Assembly: GCA_963824985.1 (NCBI GenBank)
Contig: CAWGRQ010000019.1
Coordinates: 1 to 43,823 of the forward strand
DNA length: 43,823 nt
Direction of reading: 5' to 3'
DNA from: JAFNAG01 sp963824985
GTDB lineage: Bacteria; Acidobacteriota; UBA6911
Shown in pieces: positions 37,628 to 43,823 of the stretch. A program made the position numbers and the translations under genes. Every line of letters starts with the position of its first letter. Within the stretch, counting starts at the first letter, position 1. The notes below the pieces were generated by a model, which searched no databases, was not told the DNA's origin, and saw nothing but the letters and a program-made list of their open reading frames with translations.

Positions 37628-38107
37628 TCATGCGCCGTGGCACACCCGGTGACGCATGAAAATGTTAAGCTCCCTCGCCCTTTCACTGTGCCGCCCTTTC
37701 AGGGCTCTGGCCAGGTTGATCCCCTGTCCCCAGGGCTCACGCCCTGGGCTTTGCTGCACCACCCCTTCGGGGTTTTCCCATGGGCGAGATGCTCAGCCCC
37801 GAAGGGCGACCAAAACCGATCGGTTGATCGGCACCGGATTTGTCGCCATTTTCGGAGCAGCAGCTTCTCATGTGCCGTGGCGCACCCGGTGATGCATGAA
37901 AATGTTAAGCTCCCATCGCCCTTTCACTGTGCCGCCCTTTCAGGGCTCTGGCCAGGTTGATCCCCTGTCCCCAGGGCTCACGCCCTGGGCTTTGCTGCAC
38001 CACCCCTTCGGGGTTTTCCCATGGGCGAGATGCTCAGCCCTGAAGGGCGGCACAGAAACAGATCGGTTGATCGGCACCGGAATTGGCTCCATTTTCGGAG
38101 CAGAAAC
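37628..38107. repeat. Two tandem 240-bp copies of a REP-like hairpin repeat
   Basis: Copy 1 (37628-37867) and copy 2 (37868-38107) agree almost base for base over most of their length. Each contains GCCCT-TTC-AGGGC, a long CCCAGGGC-TCAC-GCCCTGGG-type hairpin, CCCC-TTC-GGGG, and a final GCCC.GAAGGGC. Copy 1 has CCGAAGGGCGACC where copy 2 has CTGAAGGGCGGCA. The repeats fill the space between convergent pgeF and mtaB. They differ in sequence from the REPs around the RAYT but have the same style. Confidence 0.88.
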
Positions 38108-38110
38108 CAA

Positions 38111-39418
38111 CTACACCAGGGCGCCTCGCGTTCCTTCAGGAAGAACCTCGTCGATACGAACGTCGATCAACCGGTTGGGCGGCACAGCATGCCGGCCGAG
38201 GCGCACATGGATGTAGTTGTCCGTCAGGGCGACCGAGGCTCCCACCTCTTCTTCTTCCGCCAGGCTGACGGCAGGGAGGACCCGGCCGATGAAACTTTCC
38301 CGGAAAGCGAGGTTCCGCGCACTCGAAATCTCGCGCAGCATCCTGCATCTTTGCCGAACAGTGCGCGCCGGAACCTGCCCCTCCATGCCCCAGGCGTCGG
38401 TCCCCTCCCGCGCGGAAAACGGGAAAACATGCAGGTACGTGAGGGGTGATTTTCGGACCAGTTCACAGGTCGCGTTAAAATCCGCGTCACTCTCGCCCGG
38501 GAAGCCGACCAGCAGATCGGAACCCAAGCCTGCCATCGGCAGGCTGGCATGAATGAAGTGAAGCAGGTCGAGGTAGTGCGCCGCCGAGTACGGTCGGCGC
38601 ATGCGGCGCAAAATCCGGTCGCTGCCGCTCTGCAGCGGAATGTGAAAATGGCGCGCCATAACCGGATGGGCTTCCGCCAGCGTCGCGATTCCGCGATCGA
38701 AATCCATGGGTTCGATGCTGCTGAGACGCAAGCGCCCCAGGCCTGGAATCTGGAGCACCAGGCGCAGAAGCTCAGTCAGATTCATGGGCTGGGGCAGCCT
38801 GCGCCCATAGGCTCCCAGGTGTACCCCAGCGAGGACGATCTCCTGGAAACCATTCAGAATGAGCGCCCGGACATCCTCGAGGATGCGGTCGGGCCCGGCG
38901 CTTCGGCCGGGTCCTCTGACCGACGGGACAATGCAGTATGAGCAGCGGGCGTCGCACCCATCCTGAATCTTAAGGTTGGGGCGCGTTTTGCCGCCGATGT
39001 GCGCCGCGCCCCCGTTCAGAGACGGGGGTAGGGCGCCCAGGGGAGTTCGCACAATGCGTCCCCCTGCTTCAGGCTCGCCGCGCCAGACATCCGCCAACCG
39101 CTCCTTGTCGGCGTTTCCGAGGACCGTATGTACGCCCGGGATTGCGGCCAGTGCCTCCGGATCGCGCTGCGCGTAGCAGCCCGTGACGACGATTCGCGCC
39201 TTCGGGTTCTCCCGGTGGAGGCGACGTACGGTCTGGCGCACCTGTTGGTCGGCACGCCCGGTTACCGTGCAGGAATTGACCACGATCAGACCGGCATCCT
39301 CGGGCGTTTCGGTTTCGGTCAAGGCAATCCCGTTCAGCCGTGCCCTGATTTCGGAACTGTCGGCCTGATTGCAGCGACAACCGAATGTGCAGAGGTAAAA
39401 CTTAGTACTCGTGGTCAT
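38111..39418 (-). CDS. mtaB: tRNA (N6-threonylcarbamoyladenosine-37)-C2 methylthiotransferase MtaB
   Basis: This 435-aa radical-SAM methylthiotransferase has N-terminal cluster cysteines C14, C50 and C81 (TFGCRCNQADS, VNSCTVTGRAD, VTGCYAQ) and the radical-SAM CDARCSYC at C155, C159 and C162. The C-terminal TRAM-like region is present. It converts t6A37 to ms2t6A. The ATG and the first six codons (MTTSTK) lie within the inverted repeat of element E2, so the start codon is supplied by that element. No Shine-Dalgarno is evident. It is last in the galU-purD-purE-mtaB series. Confidence 0.93.
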   Translation of the reverse strand: MTTSTKFYLCTFGCRCNQADSSEIRARLNGIALTETETPEDAGLIVVNSCTVTGRADQQVRQTVRRLHRENPKARIVVTGCYAQRDPEALAAIPGVHTVLGNADKERLADVWRGEPEAGGRIVRTPLGALPPSLNGGAAHIGGKTRPNLKIQDGCDARCSYCIVPSVRGPGRSAGPDRILEDVRALILNGFQEIVLAGVHLGAYGRRLPQPMNLTELLRLVLQIPGLGRLRLSSIEPMDFDRGIATLAEAHPVMARHFHIPLQSGSDRILRRMRRPYSAAHYLDLLHFIHASLPMAGLGSDLLVGFPGESDADFNATCELVRKSPLTYLHVFPFSAREGTDAWGMEGQVPARTVRQRCRMLREISSARNLAFRESFIGRVLPAVSLAEEEEVGASVALTDNYIHVRLGRHAVPPNRLIDVRIDEVLPEGTRGALV

Positions 39419-39662
39419 AATTACGGTAACGTATGCGCCGAGCGCGGCGGCCCTGGATGCGCAAAGCGACGACGAAGGCGATGCCGGTCATCGTCAAGGA
39501 GGAGCGACAAAGCAGACAGGGCCGCCCCGCCGGCGCCCGAAGGGCGGGTGGGCATGAGCACCGTATCCGTTACGATGACGCTCAGGAAAGACCTTTCTCT
39601 TTAAAGAGATCCCTTGGAGCCCACCCGCAGACGTTAGCGTAATTACGACCACGAGTACTTAG
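39401..39662. mobile_element. Element E2: 262-bp inverted-repeat-bounded element between purE and mtaB
   Basis: The ends 39401-39432 and 39631-39662 are inverted copies with three mismatches in 32 bases. TTA at 39402-39404 and 39659-39661 could be a 3-bp target duplication. A core is closed by GGCGGCCCT/AGGGCCGCC (39446-39454/39518-39526) with inner hairpin CGATG-CCGGT-CATCG (39479-39493), then GCCC-GAA-GGGC, then a 10-bp helix GCGGGTGGGC/GCCCACCCGC (39544-39553/39619-39628). The spacings between helices match element E1 to within one base in the core. On the minus strand it supplies the purE stop TAA at one edge and the mtaB ATG at the other. Confidence 0.8.
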
Positions 39663-40165
39663 GCATTCTGCGATTTTTTCAACTCCCGGTCGCGCTCCTC
39701 GACTTTATCGGCGAGCTTTTTCTTATATTCCCTGAGCCGGCCCGCCATGTCCGCATTACCGCGCGCCAGGATCTGAGCTGCGAGGATGGCGGCATTGCTG
39801 GCACCGGATTTACCGATGCCCATGGTTGCGACCGGCACCCCGGCCGGCATCATGGAGGTGGACAGCAGGGCATCCATACCCCTCAGGGGCGATGAATCGA
39901 TGGGGACGCCGATCACGGGCAGGATCGTGTGGGAAGCGAGCACACCGGCCAGATGCGCCGCGGCGCCGGCACAGGCAATCACGACCTGAATTCCACGATC
40001 CTCCAGGGTCACGGCATAGCGATGGGTCCGGTCCGGTGACCGGTGCGCGCTGGAAATGGTAATCTCGTGGGGGATTTCGAACTCCTGAAGAATACGGATC
40101 ATGTCCTGGATGACGGGATAATCGGTATCACTTCCCAGAACAATGGCCACCACCGGTTTACTCAC
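39659..40165 (-). CDS. purE: N5-carboxyaminoimidazole ribonucleotide mutase PurE
   Basis: This 168-aa class I PurE starts VAIVLGSDTDYPVIQDM and contains SAHRSPDRT, with the catalytic histidine in AHRSP. It converts N5-CAIR to CAIR in purine synthesis. The GTG start at 40163-40165 has GGAGGGG just upstream. The charged C-terminal tail (KLADKVEERDRELKKSQNA) is slightly longer than usual, and the TAA stop falls in the inverted repeat of element E2, so the original stop may have differed. It begins 12 bases after purD. Confidence 0.95.
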   Translation of the reverse strand: MSKPVVAIVLGSDTDYPVIQDMIRILQEFEIPHEITISSAHRSPDRTHRYAVTLEDRGIQVVIACAGAAAHLAGVLASHTILPVIGVPIDSSPLRGMDALLSTSMMPAGVPVATMGIGKSGASNAAILAAQILARGNADMAGRLREYKKKLADKVEERDRELKKSQNA

Positions 40166-40177
40166 GCTCCCCTCCTT

Positions 40178-41459
40178 CTATCCTTTGTTCAGCCCCTTGG
40201 CGCCGATGTCGCGGCGATAGTGCATCCCCTCAAAATAGATCTTGTTGACCGCCTCGTAGGTTGAAATCACCGCCGACGCGAGGTCGTCGGCCAGGGCTGT
40301 AACGCCCAGCACGCGGCCCCCATCCGTCAGAAGAGCGTTCCCCTGAAGCCGGGTTCCGGAATGGAAGACAACCACATGGTCGTCTTCATGTGCCATTTCC
40401 AGCCCTGTGATTGTTTTCCCCTTTTCATAGCTTCCCGGATAGCCCGCCGAAGCCAGCACAACGCAAACAGCGGCCTTGGGGGACCAGGATGCCTGATAAT
40501 CTGCAAGTCTTCCCTGGCACAGCTGCTCGCAGAGCAGAGCGAAGTCGCTTTCCAATCTGGGTAAAATCACCTGACCTTCCGGGTCGCCCATGCGCACATT
40601 GAATTCGAGCACCATGGGTCCGGCGGAAGTGAGCATCAAACCGGTATACAGGATACCCTGGAAGGGGGCTCCCTCCGTCCGCATAGCATCAATGACGGGT
40701 CTCACGATATGGATCAGAATCTGCTCCTGCAGCGCGGGACCCAGGATGCTGTCGGTCGAGAAAGCTCCCATCCCTCCGGTGTTGGGACCTTGATCATGTT
40801 CGTAAACAGCCTTGTGATCCTGCGCCGCCACCGCAGGCAGGATGGTGTCACCGTCTGTGAATACGATGAACGAGGCTTCGGATCCTTCCAGAAACTCTTC
40901 GATCAATATCCGATCGCCGGCAGCCCCGAATTGGCGCTCTTCCATGATCGCCTCGATCGCCCGCTGCGCTTCGGCGCGATTTCTGGCCACGATCACTCCT
41001 TTTCCCGCAGCCAAGCCATCCGCCTTGATCACCACCGGATAACGGATCTCGGACGAATCGAGCCGGGCCAGGGCTTCCGCGCTTCGATCGTGAATCGTAA
41101 AGGCCGCGGTGGGAATTCCGTGACGAGCCATGAACTCCTTGGCAAACACCTTGCTTGATTCCAGACGAGCGGCCGCCCGTTTCGGACCCATCACCGAGAC
41201 GCCGTGCGCCTGCAGGAAATCTGTCAGCCCCGCTGCCAGCGGCGCCTCGGGACCAACGACCACGCAGATCAATCCGTTCGCGCCTGACAAGATCCAATAG
41301 GGCAGCCTGATCCAGCGGGGATATCGGGAAGCAGTGTGCTTCACGTTGTATTCCGCCATTTCCAGGCGCGCAGAAGATCTCCCGAACGCGCCCACTCTGG
41401 CGCAGCTTCCAAACCAGAGCATGTTCTCTGCCGCCCGAACCGGTTACCAGTATGCGCAT
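40178..41459 (-). CDS. purD: Phosphoribosylamine-glycine ligase PurD, one frameshift
   Basis: This ATP-grasp enzyme makes GAR from phosphoribosylamine and glycine. It starts MRILVTGSGGREHALVWKLRQS at 41459; the frame then changes near 41265, between RRERIDL and VVVGPEAPLAAGL, where one extra base fits. Downstream motifs FAKEFMARHGIP, PVVIKADGLAAGKGV, GPNTGGMGAFS and VLEFNVRMGDPE are intact to the stop at 40178. A truncated PurD would leave the cell a purine auxotroph, so a sequence error is the simplest explanation. It is 13 bases downstream of galU. Confidence 0.92.
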
Positions 41460-41472
41460 TCTCTCTACTCAC

Positions 41473-42357
41473 CTATGGTTCGTTAAGATTGAGGGATTTG
41501 AGATAGGAACGAAAGGCACTGCCGAGTTCCTCATTCTTGAGAGCGAATTCGACGGTAGTTTTTAGAAAGCCGAGCTTCTCTCCGGCGTCGTACCGCTTGC
41601 CCTGGAATTTGAATGCGAGAACGCGCTCCGTGCTCAAAAGGTTCCGCAGACCATCGGTCAGCTGGATCTCGCCGGCGGCCCCCCGCCCGGTGGCCTCGAG
41701 AATCGAAAAAATACCAGGCGTCAGAATATAGCGGCCGATGATCGCCAGGTTCGAAGGGCTGTCCTCGATGCGGGGCTTTTCAACCATGTTTTTCACTTCA
41801 AATATTCTACCGTCATTACCGGCCAGGGGAATTCCGTCGATAATGCCGTAACGGCTCACTTCGTCGCGCGGGACTTCCATGATGGCTACGACGCTCGAAC
41901 GGTATTTTTCGTAAATGTCAATCATCTGCCGGATGCACGGAACGGGTGCGTCGATAATGTCGTCGCCAAGCAGCACCGCGAAAGGCTCGCCCGCAACCAG
42001 GCCCTTGGCCATCAGGAGCGCATGCCCCAATCCGAGGGCCTCCTTTTGACGCACGTAGGCTATGTGGACCATATCCGACACCGCTCGTACCAGGCTCAGC
42101 AGCTCGGATTTGCCGCGGTCTTCCAGCATACGTTCCAGTTCGAAAGAGACATCGAAATGATCCTCGATCGCTTGCTTGCCCCGCCCGGTAATAATGACCA
42201 GATTTTCCAGACCGGATGCCACCGCCTCTTCGACGGCATACTGAATGACGGGTTTGTCGACGATCACCAGCATTTCCTTCGGCTGCGCCTTGGTGGCCGG
42301 CAGAAATCGAGTACCTAATCCCGCAGCGGGGAAAACCGCTCTACGAATTGTCTCCAT
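41473..42357 (-). CDS. galU: UTP-glucose-1-phosphate uridylyltransferase GalU
   Basis: This 294-aa nucleotidyltransferase has the signature AAGLGTRFLPATKAQPKEM (residues 11-29), GLGHALLMAK, LLGDDIIDAP and VEKP. It makes UDP-glucose for cell-envelope polysaccharides. The ATG at 42355-42357 (METIRRAVFPAAG) is chosen over a much longer frame because the family begins here and GAGGAGGG lies just upstream. First gene of the galU-purD-purE-mtaB series; divergent from serS. Confidence 0.95.
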   Translation of the reverse strand: METIRRAVFPAAGLGTRFLPATKAQPKEMLVIVDKPVIQYAVEEAVASGLENLVIITGRGKQAIEDHFDVSFELERMLEDRGKSELLSLVRAVSDMVHIAYVRQKEALGLGHALLMAKGLVAGEPFAVLLGDDIIDAPVPCIRQMIDIYEKYRSSVVAIMEVPRDEVSRYGIIDGIPLAGNDGRIFEVKNMVEKPRIEDSPSNLAIIGRYILTPGIFSILEATGRGAAGEIQLTDGLRNLLSTERVLAFKFQGKRYDAGEKLGFLKTTVEFALKNEELGSAFRSYLKSLNLNEP

Positions 42358-42549
42358 GTCCCTCCTCAACGAAAGCAAATTCCCTATTCCACCGCATTGG
42401 CCACCCTCATTGAAACAATGCCCTCCCTCAATGTCAATCGGGAAAACCAGCAGCTCTTCCCGGAGTGGATTTCGTAGCCTGGTTGCCCGTTTCCTGTTAC
42501 CCTTGGCTGTTGGTTTCAATTCCGTGGACTGACATTCGAGGCCAAGAGC

Positions 42550-43823
42550 ATGCTCGACAAAAACTTCGTGCGGGACAACCTGCAACTGGTGCGGGAGCGA
42601 CTGGCTGCCCGCGGCGGCGATTATTCCCTGGAGGAGTTGGTCGCGATCGATTCGGATTGGCGCAAGGCTGCCCTGCGCATCGAGGAACTGCGACGCCAAC
42701 GCAACGAAGCGTCCGATCAGATAGGCAAGCTGAAACGCGCCGGGCAGGATACCGCGCCGCAGCAGCTTCGAGTCAAGGAGATCGGCAACGACATTAAATT
42801 ACTGGAGGAGCAGGCCGGCGTGCTGGAGGCGCGCATGAATTCCATCCTGCACACCATCCCGAATCTCCCTGATGCCTCGGTGCCGGTTGGCCGCGATGAA
42901 ACGGACAATCAGGAAGTGCGGCGCTGGGGCACGCCGCCGGAATTCGATTTTCCTCCCCTGGATCATGTGGACCTGGGCGCCAGGCTCGGCATTCTGGACC
43001 TGGATCGAGCCGCCCGGATCGCCGGCGCCCGTTTCTCGCTGCTCGTGGGCGCCGGGGCCTATATGGAGAGGGCGCTGATCAATTTCATGCTCGAAATCCA
43101 CACCCGCGAGCATGGATATCTCGAGGTCTTACCCCCGTTCATGGCCAATTCGACAAGCCTGTTCGGCACCGGTAACCTGCCTAAGTTTGCCGAGGACCTG
43201 TTCAGAATCGAAGGGACGGACTACTATCTCATTCCCACCGCCGAGGTCCCCGTCACGAATTATTACCAGGGGGATTTGATCGATGGGGCCAGCCTGCCCC
43301 AAAAATTCGTGGCCTACACCCCCTGCTTCCGCAGCGAGGCGGGCTCCTACGGTAAGGATACGCGGGGATTGATCCGCCAGCATCAATTCAACAAAGTTGA
43401 ACTGGTGAAGTTTGCCCATCCATCCAATTCATTCGCAGAACTCGAATCGCTCACCCATGACGCCGAAGAGATCCTGCAGCGCCTCGACCTGCACTACCGC
43501 GTAATCATCCTGTGCACCGCCGACATGGGTTTTTCCAGCGCCAAGACCTACGATATCGAGGTTTGGCTGCCGAGTCAGAACCGGTTCCGCGAGATCTCCT
43601 CCTGCAGCAATTTCGAGGCATTCCAGGCCCGCCGTGCCAACATCCGTTTCAAGGATGAAAATGGAAAACGTCAGTTCGTCCACACCTTGAACGGGTCCGG
43701 CCTGGCGATCGGAAGAACCTGGCTGGCCATCCTGGAGAATTATCAGCAGCGGGACGGCTCCGTGATCGTTCCGGAGGCGTTGCGGCCATTCATGGGCGGG
43801 CTGGAGCGCATTACACCACGGAT
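42550..43823 (+). CDS. serS: Seryl-tRNA synthetase SerS, 3' end outside the window
   Basis: It starts MLDKNFVRDNLQLVRERLA at 42550 and stays open to the last base (424 complete codons). The N-terminal coiled-coil tRNA-binding arm covers residues about 25-100. Class II motif 2 is FRSEAGSYGKDTRGLIRQHQF and motif 3 is GSGLAIGRTWLAILENYQ. The serine-site TAEVP segment is present. The last residues, FMGGLERI.P, resemble the usual C-terminus, so only a few codons and the stop are missing. There is no frameshift. Confidence 0.97.
   Translation, partial: MLDKNFVRDNLQLVRERLAARGGDYSLEELVAIDSDWRKAALRIEELRRQRNEASDQIGKLKRAGQDTAPQQLRVKEIGNDIKLLEEQAGVLEARMNSILHTIPNLPDASVPVGRDETDNQEVRRWGTPPEFDFPPLDHVDLGARLGILDLDRAARIAGARFSLLVGAGAYMERALINFMLEIHTREHGYLEVLPPFMANSTSLFGTGNLPKFAEDLFRIEGTDYYLIPTAEVPVTNYYQGDLIDGASLPQKFVAYTPCFRSEAGSYGKDTRGLIRQHQFNKVELVKFAHPSNSFAELESLTHDAEEILQRLDLHYRVIILCTADMGFSSAKTYDIEVWLPSQNRFREISSCSNFEAFQARRANIRFKDENGKRQFVHTLNGSGLAIGRTWLAILENYQQRDGSVIVPEALRPFMGGLERITPR

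Noticed and set aside
37252..39662. Complete insertion sequence or group II intron
   Set aside because: There is no transposase or reverse transcriptase frame inside either element, and no recognisable intron domain V.
41473..42699. Long GalU with a 114-residue N-terminal extension
   Set aside because: The extension is unlike any nucleotidyltransferase and is antisense to serS. A Shine-Dalgarno and the family start occur at 42357.

Overview
The window looks like a chromosomal segment of a GC-rich Gram-negative bacterium. Supporting signs are a long YidC with a periplasmic domain, a bactofilin, and many hairpin REP-type repeats. An Acidobacteriota-like or similarly deep lineage is my best guess from gene content and repeat style, but nothing here fixes the phylum.

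Left part (1 to about 6.38 kb): lower-GC DNA with the tail of an Ig-like surface protein, an intact universal stress protein, and an RND efflux pair (membrane-fusion lipoprotein plus inner-membrane permease), both broken by several frameshifts. At about 6.37-6.39 kb the 3' end of the permease meets, tail to tail, the truncated 3' end of a minus-strand gene. This is a recombination joint or an assembly joint.

Defence island (6.38-17.4 kb, minus strand): a SNF2/DEAH helicase with a C-terminal DUF3883 domain, a DUF1156 adenine DNA methylase (COG1743) and a DUF499 ATPase (COG1483). All three are recognisable but split by many frameshifts. Between helicase and methylase sits an intact REP-associated tyrosine transposase (RAYT) surrounded by hairpin repeats. 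Upstream of the helicase lies an intact, tightly packed three-gene cassette of unknown role: a TIGR04255-family protein, an unknown 140-aa protein, and a 94-aa HicA-like protein.

Core region (18-43.8 kb): a methylmalonyl-CoA mutase subunit; a small unknown protein with a near-consensus sigma70 promoter; then a long minus-strand series rpmH-rnpA-yidD-yidC-khpB-mnmE-mnmG-rsmG, two parS sites, parA-parB-bactofilin-selD. The selD gene contains an in-frame UGA at the active-site position followed by a SECIS-like hairpin, so SelD is itself a selenoprotein. Further right are purB, an MBL hydrolase and an M16 peptidase; rlmN; acpS; pgeF; and a galU-purD-purE-mtaB series, with serS divergent and running off the end.

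Two inverted-repeat-bounded elements (37.25-37.55 and 39.40-39.66 kb) share the same order of helices although most paired bases differ. This covariation suggests a structured RNA or a mobile-element family. The second lies exactly between purE and mtaB and supplies the stop codon of one and the start codon of the other. This element family and the three-gene cassette are the best candidates here for something undescribed.

Frameshifts are dense left of 15.6 kb. One also occurs in purD, normally a conserved housekeeping gene, so at least some are probably sequence errors rather than biology.
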